Below, piece after piece: positions 1 to 9,200 of a stretch of DNA of 64,000 nt. Made by a program: the position numbers and the translations under genes. The stretch is from contig NZ_JAPJZK010000001.1 of NCBI RefSeq assembly GCF_026309355.1, forward strand, positions 1,860,001 to 1,924,000, given 5' to 3'. Every line of letters starts with the position of its first letter. Position 1 is the first letter of the stretch. The stretch comes from Spartinivicinus marinus. GTDB taxonomy: Bacteria; Pseudomonadota; Gammaproteobacteria; Pseudomonadales; Zooshikellaceae. The notes below the pieces were generated by a model. It saw nothing but the letters and a program-made list of their open reading frames with translations, was not told the DNA's origin and did not search any database.

Positions 1-675
1 AATCAGTTGGGTGAAGAGATATTTCAGCTTGTCGAAAACTCAAAGCATATTCCTACAGGCCGGTTAAGGGTTACAGCAAAAAACGACATGTGCTTGGAGT
101 TATTGCCTGAAATTATTCATAAATTTGAATCAACCTATTCAGATGTAAGCATTGATTTGATTGCCAGTGATGAATTAGCAGACCTCGAAAGAAACAATAT
201 TGACGTAGCAGTTCGAATAGGTTTGACAAAAGACTGGCCCTATTATGGAAGCCACATTACTGAGGCAGAAGCTGTCATTGTTGCAAGCAGAGACTATATC
301 AATAGTGTTGGCCAACCAACATCTCTTGAAGAATTAGCCAAAATGGATTGGATAACACTAAGCTCAATGGCCAATTTTCAATGGCTATTAACCGGGCCAG
401 ATGGCAAACAGAATGAGATAAGTATAAAAGAAAAAGCATCAACAAATTCATCTGCTGTCGCCTATCAAATGATGAAAAGTGGGCTAGGCATTACAGCAAC
501 ACCAGAAGTAATTGCTAAGACAGACATTATCAATGGAAGCATAATCAGATTACTACCTGACTATAGACTACCTAAAATACATGTTTATGCACTTTATAGC
601 GAACGATATCCAGCAGCTAAAATAAAAGTATTCATAAACTTTATACGTGAACAGCTAAGGCCATTATTCAAATAA
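1..675 (+). CDS. LysR-family transcriptional regulator, C-terminal part (5' end outside window)
   Basis: The frame is open from the first base of the window, so the N-terminal winged-helix DNA-binding domain lies upstream of it. What is visible is the periplasmic-binding-protein-like effector domain of a LysR regulator: it begins with the usual 'tGrLrVtak' strand, then 'llPeiihkFestYsdVsidli', 'dvaVRiG' and, near the end, 'GlGitatPe'. Such proteins normally activate or repress a nearby, often divergent, gene in response to a small ligand. The next gene downstream converges on it, so its target is more likely to the left of the window. The effector cannot be predicted. Confidence 0.88.
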   Translation, partial: NQLGEEIFQLVENSKHIPTGRLRVTAKNDMCLELLPEIIHKFESTYSDVSIDLIASDELADLERNNIDVAVRIGLTKDWPYYGSHITEAEAVIVASRDYINSVGQPTSLEELAKMDWITLSSMANFQWLLTGPDGKQNEISIKEKASTNSSAVAYQMMKSGLGITATPEVIAKTDIINGSIIRLLPDYRLPKIHVYALYSERYPAAKIKVFINFIREQLRPLFK

Positions 676-718
676 ATACTTACCGGCAAAACTCAAATTT
701 ATTTATAATTAAACGTTT

Positions 719-747
719 CTAGCGGCCGATATAAATTAGCCGCCAGA
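719..747. terminator. Possible bidirectional terminator between convergent genes
   Basis: An imperfect stem is formed by the arms around AGCGGC (721-726) and GCCGCC (739-744), with a 12-nt loop and one mismatch, followed by a short T run on the plus strand. It sits in the 87-bp gap where the LysR gene and the monooxygenase gene converge, where a shared terminator is expected. The stem is short, so this is tentative. Confidence 0.35.
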
Positions 748-762
748 TTTCAGCCTCTTATT

Positions 763-1053
763 TCAACTGATTACAGCTAGCTCATTCATTGAAAAATCTT
801 TTATTTTTCCTTCTGTTACAGCAATATAATTATTTAAATGAGTTGTTTGCATATGCTCTTGAAACAGCACTTCGTTTTCCCATACTTCATAGAAAAAAAA
901 TAGCGCCGGGTTACTGTTATCTTGATGTAATTGATACTGTACTGAACCAGGATCTTGCCGAGAGGGTTCAACCAGCTTTAATAACTCTTGTTTAACAAAC
1001 TCTGCATGCTCAGGAAATGCTTCGATTCTTGCAACAATAATCAGCTGATCCAC
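763..1053 (-). CDS. Antibiotic biosynthesis monooxygenase (ABM/YgiN-like) domain protein
   Basis: A protein of about 96 residues with the dimeric alpha/beta ferredoxin-like ABM fold: 'LIIVARIEAfPEhaefVKqeLlkLvepsRqdpGsvqYqLhqdn' then 'FFFYEVWENEvlFqeHmqTtHLnnY'. The family includes YgiN-type quinol monooxygenases and cofactor-free oxygenases; the substrate cannot be read from sequence. I chose the GTG at 1053 (V-D-Q-L) because AAAAAGGAT lies 7 nt upstream and the family normally starts just before this strand. A TTG at 1077 would add eight residues but has no clear ribosome binding site. A palindrome at 1083-1102 lies upstream. Confidence 0.8.
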   Translation of the reverse strand: MDQLIIVARIEAFPEHAEFVKQELLKLVEPSRQDPGSVQYQLHQDNSNPALFFFYEVWENEVLFQEHMQTTHLNNYIAVTEGKIKDFSMNELAVIS

Positions 1054-1463
1054 TGGATTTATCCTTTTTGTAAACAAAGGTAATACCCTTTATATAGGGT
1101 ATGTGTAAACTCAACAACTCATAACACAGAAAATAGACGCCATACGAATACAGTCATCATATATACAAGTAACATATTTTTCAGCTAGCTTACAACTTTA
1201 TTTACATTAGCCTTCAAAGTATCAATTAAATACTCCGTCAAATAGCATATATAGGCAACACTATTCATAAGACAACAGTATTAATACAGCTTTTCTTACT
1301 CAGATTCTTAGCCTACCCTTTTAGTTACATGTACCCTTTCAGTACTTTGCATAGATACTACAATAAAGCAAATTTGCATTGTAAGCTTTGCTAAGTATTA
1401 CACTGCTTACTTAGTTTGAAATCATGTGCAAAAGGCTGCATGACAACAAAAAATATATTTTAG
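1054..1463. other. 410-bp AT-rich intergenic region
   Basis: The region separates the divergent monooxygenase and unknown-protein genes. Apart from the palindrome at 1083-1102 I see no coding frame, tRNA or strong hairpin. The promoters of both neighbours must lie here, but no good sigma70 match stands out. Confidence 0.5.
1083..1102. promoter_or_regulatory. 20-bp palindrome upstream of the monooxygenase gene, candidate operator
   Basis: ATACCCT (1083-1089) and AGGGTAT (1096-1102) are perfect inverted arms separated by six A/T bases. The site lies 30-49 bp before the preferred GTG start of the monooxygenase gene, where a dimeric repressor would act. It could be bound by a TetR-, MarR- or LysR-type protein. 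That it is an operator is inference. Confidence 0.4.
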
Positions 1464-2348
1464 GTGTTGATAATATTATCTGACTGGGTGTTGTATTATA
1501 TGCAGCAGATTGTAGAGCAAAAGAAGCTAACAAGATTGACAACGATAATGATCATCGTTACTGTCATTATCTTGCTGCTATTCATACAAAAAATCAGTAA
1601 CCAAAATTCAACAGGAGTTGAACAGAATTCTAACGAAAATGACTTCTATCCCATCAATTTGCTTCAAGAGCTAAAAAATCAAGTTAATCTTATTGATATC
1701 GATATAGACCTTATTCAGCAAACAAAAAATAATCTTAAGTTTAAAATAAAATATAAAAAACCAGGTTTGTTAGCAGACTCCGTTGTACTTAGTCACATTA
1801 AAGCTATTACCAATACTGCTATTAGCATATTACTAGAAAACAAGATCAATCCATACAGTCATAAAATCACAATTGATGTAACAGCTGAGTCTCCTGCCTC
1901 AGCAACACAGCAGGACATCACCCCTTTTCGATACAATTTTATACGTTACGGTTATTCACCTCGCTTTCCTACTGACTTATTCACTACAATCCAAAGCCAA
2001 ATATCAAGGCTAACTGGTGAGTTAAATATTATTGAAATGGCAAAAGATAGATTAAGCTTCCAATTATTATTAAATAATTCTAAAGAACTTACTCCCTATA
2101 AAATAAAAAAAGAAACCAAACGTATACTCAACATAGTTCTACAAACACTTAGTATTTATAATATTAACTACAAAGGTGACACTAACGGCATAGGTGGTAT
2201 TCATATTAAAGTTAAATCTTTTGTTCCTCAACAACACGATAATAATACCGAAACCACCATGGCTTATGGCATAGCATATTACAACCCTAGTAAAAAAAGA
2301 ATTTTATGGACAGATAGCTATCACTTGTCCTATACCCTTCGCGAATGA
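1464..2348 (+). CDS. Hypothetical membrane-anchored protein with an internally duplicated module
   Basis: I do not recognise the family. The first 50 residues hold one hydrophobic segment (about residues 26-45, after a basic KKLTRLTT stretch), so the protein is probably anchored in the inner membrane with its bulk in the periplasm. The rest looks like two copies of an 80-90 residue module: 'ELKNQV...IDLIQQTKNNLKFKI' resembles 'TIQSQI...LNIIEMAKDRLSFQL', each followed by a lysine-rich helix, an Asn-Ile segment and a strand ending in 'ITIDV' or 'IHIKV'. The start is uncertain: GTG 1464 or ATG 1500, neither with a good ribosome binding site. The last five codons and the stop lie in a mobile-element-like terminal repeat (2331-2356). 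Confidence 0.6.
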   Translation: MLIILSDWVLYYMQQIVEQKKLTRLTTIMIIVTVIILLLFIQKISNQNSTGVEQNSNENDFYPINLLQELKNQVNLIDIDIDLIQQTKNNLKFKIKYKKPGLLADSVVLSHIKAITNTAISILLENKINPYSHKITIDVTAESPASATQQDITPFRYNFIRYGYSPRFPTDLFTTIQSQISRLTGELNIIEMAKDRLSFQLLLNNSKELTPYKIKKETKRILNIVLQTLSIYNINYKGDTNGIGGIHIKVKSFVPQQHDNNTETTMAYGIAYYNPSKKRILWTDSYHLSYTLRE

Positions 2349-2356
2349 GTTTTAGG
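2331..2356. repeat. Solo terminal repeat of the MITE-like family
   Basis: This 26-bp stretch begins TATACCCTTCGCGAATGA and ends TTTTAGG. It matches the reverse complement of the right end of the element at 23981-24202 at 24 of 26 positions, by my count. It overlaps the 3' end of the upstream gene and provides its TGA stop. No second end or element interior is visible next to it, so it is a solo or relic end. Confidence 0.65.
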
Positions 2357-3434
2357 AATATGTCACTTCTACTAATTGCTGAAAAATACTAGACCATTTC
2401 GGGCCAAGCAATTTCTCTTTAATACTATTCCATTCTTTCCTTTGGTGACCAAACACAAGCTTGAATGCTTCTTTCTCCTGTATGGATGGCTGATAGATAT
2501 TGACACCCATTTGGGAGAATATCTGCCGACAGTGGTTATAAGAGCGTTGATATAAGAGAAACTGTTTATGCCTGATTTCTTCAATGGCATCAAAAAAGGC
2601 TAGCCGAGTGCTTTTGTCGAGTGATTGTATAAAATGATTATTGGCAATAGCTACCCAACCGTCGTGTACTGATTCTATTTCGGAAATCACGCCGATTTCC
2701 TTATTTAACTCATCCGGGCCGGAATAAAGACCTATGACTGAAGGATCTAGTGCATCATAACGATTAAGGCGGGCTGTTTTTGCAGCTAGCCCCCACAGTA
2801 TGGATGTGGGTTTTGCACCTGCCATTTGATAAAAGTGCAATAAAGACTCTGATGCGGGGACTCGGAATCTCACGTCATTAAGATCTCCGGGCGACTTAAT
2901 GGTTTTGCCATAAATGCGAGTAGAGGATGCTGTTCTGGAACCCACCACATAATGAAAGAGTACCGTCACATGAGCCGCTTGAGATAATACATGCTGCCGC
3001 CAAATATTGGAGTTCACTAGACGTTGATAACCTTCTGCACTGGCGCACCAGAATGGAATATTGATAATATCCAAGGCAGGGGCTCGAGGCGTGAGGTTGG
3101 ATATGGATAACAGCGCTCCCTGCACCTGCCCATAAATCACACTGCTTGACAGTGCGCTACCGATGCCAAAACTACCCCCATCATGAATGGCAACATAAAC
3201 TTGGTTGTGAGTATATTGCTCAATGAGTTGTTTAATCTCATGGTGAGCATGAGGCGTTGTTAAATATTTATCACTAAAGTAGGGGGATGCAAAATTAAAG
3301 ATATATTTGGCGAGCTTTGCCTTTTTTTGCTCTTCTTTCAATAGCAGAGGATCTGTACTGCTAAAAGCCGCCAGAATGGGATTTAAACTGGCGCTAACGG
3401 TAAGCAGATATTTAATGGCGCTACGCCGATTCAT
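2352..3434 (-). CDS. Orphan TRAP-type (DctP-like) periplasmic substrate-binding protein
   Basis: The 360 residues have the DctP fold signature: an export signal at the N-terminus, 'VYVAIHDGGSFGIGS' in the first lobe, 'IYGKTIKSPGDLNDVRFRVPAS' with the Arg that pairs with substrate carboxylates in the family, then 'MAGAKPTSILWG'. DctP proteins hand organic acids or similar ligands to DctQM membrane partners. No dctQ or dctM gene lies in the window, so this copy must serve a remote permease or act as a sensor. The N-terminus MNRRSAIK followed by a hydrophobic run resembles a twin-arginine signal. The start ATG is the first in frame. Confidence 0.8.
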   Translation of the reverse strand: MNRRSAIKYLLTVSASLNPILAAFSSTDPLLLKEEQKKAKLAKYIFNFASPYFSDKYLTTPHAHHEIKQLIEQYTHNQVYVAIHDGGSFGIGSALSSSVIYGQVQGALLSISNLTPRAPALDIINIPFWCASAEGYQRLVNSNIWRQHVLSQAAHVTVLFHYVVGSRTASSTRIYGKTIKSPGDLNDVRFRVPASESLLHFYQMAGAKPTSILWGLAAKTARLNRYDALDPSVIGLYSGPDELNKEIGVISEIESVHDGWVAIANNHFIQSLDKSTRLAFFDAIEEIRHKQFLLYQRSYNHCRQIFSQMGVNIYQPSIQEKEAFKLVFGHQRKEWNSIKEKLLGPKWSSIFQQLVEVTYS

Positions 3435-3788
3435 CGATACTAGCCTTAAACATTGTTATGCGCCTTACAGGTTATGACTATATAATAGCTGAATCTATCT
3501 GCTTGATAGGATTAAGAGTATCTCTAAGTAAATATGCCGCAGCTGGGTAAAAAATGCCCGGAATCTATTTCTGGATTAGCAATTGTTTTTGCACGCTTAA
3601 ATCAGAGTGGTTACACCAATTTAACCTTCAAACACCATAGGAATTTGAGAGAACCCTTCAATTTAAAATTTCTCCTTATATAAATTACTAGGTTTTACTT
3701 GAACTGCACTATAATTTAATGACACTAATTTTGTATGTGCTTCAAAAACCTAAGCTTGACATACAACTCACTACTCTTTTGAGCTTCA
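3435..3788. other. 354-bp intergenic region between divergent binding-protein genes
   Basis: No coding frame or RNA gene is visible. A TATAAT hexamer at 3710-3715 lies about 80 bp before the downstream gene and could be its -10 box, but no convincing -35 is present at the right distance. A TTGACA at about 3757 has no matching -10. Confidence 0.4.
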
Positions 3789-4595
3789 GTGGTTAGAACA
3801 GGTATGAACTTCTGTAATTTTATCACGTTGTTATTGATTATTTTCACAGCTTTTACAAGTACAACAACCTTTTGCAAAGATATGATTATCTTTGGTTATG
3901 ACTCTAAACCTCCAAAATACTACATTGAAGATGGTCAGTCTAAAGGAATTTTGGTAGATATTATGCGCTGGATAGGTAAAGAGATTAACTATAACTTTGA
4001 TATACGCTTATATCCTTGGAAGCGCGCTTACCATCATGCATTAGAAGGTGATGGCGGTATCATCGGATTATCATGGAATGAAGAGCGAGACAAGATTTTT
4101 GATTACTCTGATGTAATGTATTTCGATGATGTTGTTCTAGCAGTTAGGAAAGATAACGTATTCAGTTTTAATTTAATTAAAGACCTTAAAGGAAAATCGA
4201 TAGCACTTGAAAGGGGATCTAGCAAGGGAAATGAATTTGATAATCTTATAAAAACGGGTTTTCTCAAGCCTGTATGGAGCAACTCTATGCCTCAAAGCTT
4301 ATTGTTAGTTCTTTCCGGACATGCAGATATGGCAGTTGCTGGCCCAGGTAAAATAGGCTATATGATGACAATATACAATGAAGCATCATCATATCCATCA
4401 TTAGTTAAAAATAGAGACGAGCTTACAATTATTCCTAAACCTATCGTCAGAGATCCTAATTATCTTGGCATTTCAAAAAAATTAGCAGCCCATGATTTCT
4501 TAGCTAAATTTAATTCGGCTTTAAAGAAAGGTAAAGATTCCGGTGCATTTGAGTTGATAATTGAGAAATATACTCAAGCATTTCACCTTCCTTAA
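3789..4595 (+). CDS. Periplasmic substrate-binding protein, SBP_bac_3-like
   Basis: About 263-268 residues. A signal peptide (hydrophobic run over residues 10-25 from GTG 3789) precedes 'MIIFGYDSKPPKYYIEDGQSKGILVDIMRWIGKEI', the first strand-loop of amino-acid-type binding proteins. 'YPWKRAYHHALEGDGGIIGLSW' and 'DLKGKSIALERGSSKGNEFD' mark the hinge and second lobe. No ABC permease or ATPase gene is adjacent. Many marine gammaproteobacteria carry such stand-alone copies. The ATG at 3804 gives a cleaner signal peptide than the GTG at 3789; neither has a strong ribosome binding site. The ligand is unknown. Confidence 0.8.
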   Translation: MVRTGMNFCNFITLLLIIFTAFTSTTTFCKDMIIFGYDSKPPKYYIEDGQSKGILVDIMRWIGKEINYNFDIRLYPWKRAYHHALEGDGGIIGLSWNEERDKIFDYSDVMYFDDVVLAVRKDNVFSFNLIKDLKGKSIALERGSSKGNEFDNLIKTGFLKPVWSNSMPQSLLLVLSGHADMAVAGPGKIGYMMTIYNEASSYPSLVKNRDELTIIPKPIVRDPNYLGISKKLAAHDFLAKFNSALKKGKDSGAFELIIEKYTQAFHLP

Positions 4596-4635
4596 AGGAT
4601 AAATCAAGTACTCTTTTCCAGGTTTCAGTTTCATA

Positions 4636-4835
4636 TATACCCTTCACGAATGATTTTTAAGGTTTGTTGTCATCCTTCCTCATCCCAATCACCTATTATT
4701 CATAGGCTCAAGGGACTTCGTCGCTCGACAGTCTCCCCTAAAAACCCTACGCATTGGGTATAAATAACTGAGGTGATAGTTAAATACTCCTACATTCCCA
4801 CCATCCTTGGTGGTAACAAAACCCGCTAAGGGGAA
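4636..4835. repeat. Degenerate, rearranged MITE-like element
   Basis: The left end TATACCCTTCACGAATGATT (4636-4655) matches the family terminal repeat, and an inverted end finishes at 4762 with GGGTATA. The stretch at 4713-4745 (CTTCGTCGCTCG, then CCTAAAAA) matches the interior of the element at 23981-24202 in reverse orientation. In 4769-4812 the segments ACTGAGGTGATAGTTAAATA and GGTAACAAAA match its right half in forward orientation. The element therefore looks like an old, rearranged or nested copy. It fills most of the gap between the binding protein and the efflux operon. Confidence 0.55.
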
Positions 4836-4849
4836 CGCAAAGCGTATAT

Positions 4850-6274
4850 TTACGCTTCAGTCCCACCCCCAAGCACTTTAAATAGCGTCACTCGATTACT
4901 GTATTCAGTTAATTGCAGTTGAATTAACGCCTGCTGAGCACTATACAACTGCCGTTGTGAGTCTAAAGCATCAAGATAACTGTCTAAGCCATTACGGTAG
5001 CGAGCATTGGATAAGGTATAACTCTGCGAATTGGCTTTAACCAAGGCTTTTTGTGCTTTCAATCGTTCATCCAATGATGCCCTCACGGATAAAACATCAG
5101 CGACCTCTTTAAATGCAATTTGAATCGTTTTTTCATATTCAGCCACCGCAATGTCACGCCTCACTTTAGATTCTTTCAGTGAAGCACTTAAACTCCCTGC
5201 ATTAAAAATGGGTAGACTAATGCTAGGGGTAAATGACCAGTTGCGGTTGCTACTGCTAAATAAGTCATTTAATTGATTGCTGCTACGCCCGGCAGATGCC
5301 GTAAGAGAAATAGTAGGGAAAAAAGCTGCACGGGCTGCCCCAATATTGGCGTTAGCTCCTTGTAAACTATGCTCCGCTGCTAATACATCAGGGCGCTGCA
5401 ATAACACACTTGATTTTAAATTGGCAGGGATTGGCGCTAGTGCAATTGTTTTTTCCAGTTTTACTGTGGGTAACAAATTATCCTTTAGCTGAGTACCTAC
5501 CACTAATTCCAGTGCATTACGATCCTGAGCCACTTGCGCTTTGTAAGTAGCGACATCAACGCGGGCAGTTTCCACACTGGACTGAACCTGAGCCAAGTTT
5601 AGTTTTGAGGCTATGCCTTGGTTGTACATTTTTTGGGTTAGTTTAAGGGTTTCTAGCTGGCTATTAAGCGTTTGCCGAGCGAGGGCTTGTAATTGCAGAT
5701 TGGTTGCCAGCGTTAACCAGTTATTTGCCACTTCAGCAATTAAGCTTAAACGGGTGCTGCGCTGGGTTTCCACTGTAGATAAATAACTTTCCAGCGCCTC
5801 GTCTTTCAAGCTGCTAATTCGGCCAAATAAATCCAACTCATAGCTGCTAAAACCAATGCCAGCCTCATATTGATGACTGATGGTGGCACTATCACCCCCA
5901 TTAACTGACGCTGGGGTTCGTGATGCGGTTTTGCTACTGCTCACCGAAATAGATGGCCATAGTGTAGCTTCTTGAATTCCGTATTTAGCCCGTGCTTGCT
6001 CAATATTTAGCAAAGCAATCCGTAGATCACGATTGTTAGTTAACGCCAGGTTAATTACCTGGCGTAATTTGGGATCTTGGAAATAGTCCTGCCACTTAAT
6101 TGCAGCCATAACTTTATTGGTAGCAACGGCTGATGAGTTTTGCTGAGCAGCCTGAGTATCCCGCCACTCTGCCATTACAGGTGAGTCAGGTCGTTGATAA
6201 TCCGGGGCTAAGCTGACACACCCTGCCATGGTTAATACAGGTATTAATAAGCCGATTTTTTGCAGTGGTTTCAT
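4850..6274 (-). CDS. RND efflux outer-membrane channel, OprM/NodT family lipoprotein
   Basis: The 474-residue protein starts with a lipoprotein signal and lipobox (LTMAGC, Cys19), then has the duplicated outer-membrane-efflux domain typical of TolC/OprM channels ('RQVINLALTNNRDLRIALLNIEQARA', 'AQVQSSVETARVDVATYKAQVAQDRNALELVVG', 'SVLLQRPDVLAAEHSLQGANANIGAARAAFFP'). It forms the trimeric outer-membrane duct of the tripartite pump encoded just upstream. Its ATG overlaps the pump gene's TGA (ATGA), so the two are translationally coupled. Length is normal for the family. Substrates of the pump cannot be inferred. Confidence 0.93.
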   Translation of the reverse strand: MKPLQKIGLLIPVLTMAGCVSLAPDYQRPDSPVMAEWRDTQAAQQNSSAVATNKVMAAIKWQDYFQDPKLRQVINLALTNNRDLRIALLNIEQARAKYGIQEATLWPSISVSSSKTASRTPASVNGGDSATISHQYEAGIGFSSYELDLFGRISSLKDEALESYLSTVETQRSTRLSLIAEVANNWLTLATNLQLQALARQTLNSQLETLKLTQKMYNQGIASKLNLAQVQSSVETARVDVATYKAQVAQDRNALELVVGTQLKDNLLPTVKLEKTIALAPIPANLKSSVLLQRPDVLAAEHSLQGANANIGAARAAFFPTISLTASAGRSSNQLNDLFSSSNRNWSFTPSISLPIFNAGSLSASLKESKVRRDIAVAEYEKTIQIAFKEVADVLSVRASLDERLKAQKALVKANSQSYTLSNARYRNGLDSYLDALDSQRQLYSAQQALIQLQLTEYSNRVTLFKVLGGGTEA

Positions 6275-9200
6275 ACTTCAGCCTCCTGGCTATACAGCGC
6301 ATTTTGCTTTGGCTGCACTGCAGCTTTCTTTCCTCCAAATAGCGAACGGATAATCACATAAAATAACGGCACAAAGAAAATACCAAATAGGGTAGAAAAC
6401 AAGGTTCCACCAAGCACCCCAGTACCCAGCGCATGTCGACCACCAGAACCAGCACCAGAACTTAACACCATTGGTAATACACCTAATAAAAAGGCTAAAG
6501 AGGTCATGATAATTGGCCGTAACCGCTGATGTGCTGCTTGCAATACTGCCGATATTAAAGACTCTCCTTTTTCTTCCAGGTCTTTAGCAAACTCAACGAT
6601 CAAAATACCGTTTTTCGCCGCCAGCCCCATGGTAGCTAACAAGCCTACCTGGAAATAAATATCGTTGGATAAATCACGCAACCAAGTGGCAGCCAGAGCA
6701 CCTACAATACCGACAGGTACAGCCAGTATGACTGAGACCGGAATTGACCAGCTTTCATAAAGCGCAGCCAAGCACAAAAAGACGAACACCAGTGATACGG
6801 CATAAAGCAAAATGGCTTGTGACCCTGCCGCCTGTTCCTGATAGGACATATCCGACCAAGAGTAACTGATACCATCAGGTAGCTGGCTTACCAAGCTGGC
6901 AATTTCATTCATCGCATCACCAGAACTCACCCCTGTTATTGCGCTGCCGGTAATTTCCATCGCTTCAGTACCATTAAAGCGGTTCAGCACTTGTGGCTTG
7001 TAATCCCAATGACCATTAGAGAAGACTGAAAATGGCACCATTTTCCCTTCGCTATTTCGCACATACCAGCGGCTAATATCCTGAGGCAGCATTCGCGACG
7101 AAGCCTCCCCCTGCACATACACCTTTTTCACCCGGCTCTTATTAATAAAGTCATTAACATAGTTACTACCCAGCACCGTTGATAAGGTGTTATTGATATC
7201 AGAGGAAGAAAGCCCCAATGCACCTGCTTTTTGATCATTGATATCCAATTGATACACCGGCGAGTCATTAAGCCCGTTGTAGCGAACAGCGGTGAGTTTT
7301 TCGTTATTGCCTGCCAATTGTAGTAACTGATTTTTTGCTGCAACCAACGCTTCATGGCCATTACCACCCAGGTCCTGTAGCTGCAAAGTAAAGCCAGAGC
7401 TAGAGCCCAAACCGGAAATAGCAGGGGGAGTCAGTGCAAATACCTGAGCATCTTTAATGGTTGCCATCATTGCCCCAGTAATCCGCCCTGCAATTGCCTG
7501 AGCAGACGCTTCTCGCTCACTCCAATCCTTGAGTTTGATAAACGCCATCCCCGCGTTTTGGCTACTACCGGCAAAACTGAAACCTGCCACATTGAAGATG
7601 CCTTCAACCTCAGGCTGTTGCATGACAAATTCGGCCACTTTGTCCATGCTTTTCAGGGTTCGCTCCTGGGTAGCGCCGACTGGAGCGTTATACATCACCA
7701 TCAACATGCCCTGGTCTTCTTCTGGCAAAAATGAGGTAGGCAGGCGCACAAACAATAAACCCATAATGCCAATAATGCCTAAATAGACCAGCATGCTCGA
7801 CTTACGGTAGCGAACAACATGCTTTACTCCATTACGATAGCGGTTGGCACTACGGTCAAAGCAGCGGTTAAACCAAGCAAAAAAGCGACCTAGTGGGCCT
7901 TTGGTTGAAGTATGGCCACCTTTCTCAATAGGCTTCAGGAAAGTGGCACACAGCGCTGGGCTTAAGGTCAATGCAACTACCACAGAAAGCAACATAGAAG
8001 CAGCAATGGTGACTGAAAACTGACGATAAATAGCACCTGTGGAGCCTTCAAAGAATGCCATCGGGATAAATACGGCAGTTAATACCATGGCAATGCCGAT
8101 TAGCGCCCCGGTAATCTGCCCCATCGATTTGCGAGTAGCTTCTCGTGGTGACAAACCCTCTTCAGACATTACCCGCTCGACGTTTTCCACCACCACTATG
8201 GCATCGTCTACCAACAGGCCGATGGCCAATACCATACTGAACATGGTAAGCGTGTTAATGGAATAACCCAACAACGCTAATACGCCAAAAGTACCTAGCA
8301 ATACCACAGGCACTGCAATGGCCGGGATCAAGGTTGCACGCCAGTTTTGTAGAAACAGAAACATGATCAACACAACTAGCGCGATCGCTTCCATTAAGGT
8401 TTGCACGACTTCTTCAATAGAGATTTTTACAAAGGGTGTTGTATCGTAAGCGATCGTGTAACTCAAACCATCAGGGAAATAAGGTTCAAGGGTTTTTAGC
8501 TTTTCTTTTACTGCTTCAGCAACATCCAGCGCATTAGCACCTGTGGCCAGCTCCAAGCCCATACCCGAAGCCGCCTTTCCATTAAACTTGGCAGAAGTTG
8601 AGTAGCTTTCAGAGCCTAGCTCTATATTGGCGACATCACTTAAATAAACCGTGGCACCGCTGGTATCAGACTTAAGAACAATTGATTCGAATTGCTCAAC
8701 GGTTTGCAGCTTGCTTCGCGAGGTCACTGTAGCATTCAGCTGCTGGCCATTAATCGCGGGTAAATCACCTAATGCGCCTGAGCTAACATCGGTATTTTGT
8801 TGTGAAATAGCAGTGGTGACATCAGAAGGCATCAATGAGTATTTGCGCATTTTTTCTGGGTCAAGCCAGATCCGCATCGCGTATTCTGAGCCAAACACTC
8901 TCACGTTACCCACACCATTAACCCGGCTGATCGAGTCCTGCAGGCTGGATACCATGTAGTCTGCAATGTCGGTATCCGTCATACTGCCATCATCAGAGGT
9001 AAACGCCAGCACCATAAACATGCTGCCGCCGCCAGACTTCGATACCGTCACCCCTGAATTTTTCACCGCATCAGGTAACATCGACTCAGCCTGAGACACT
9101 TTATTCTGTACCTGCACTTGGGCTGTGTCCGGGTCTGTGCCCGAGGCAAAGGTCAGGGTAATGCTTGCACTGCCTGATGAGCTGCTGCTGGATGACATAT

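Noticed and set aside
3757-3790. TTGACA as the -35 of the binding-protein gene at 3789
   Set aside because: No -10-like hexamer occurs 16-18 bp downstream.
7128-8959. Several frames of 75-102 codons on both strands within the RND pump gene
   Set aside because: They overlap a highly conserved full-length gene and show no motifs or start signals.
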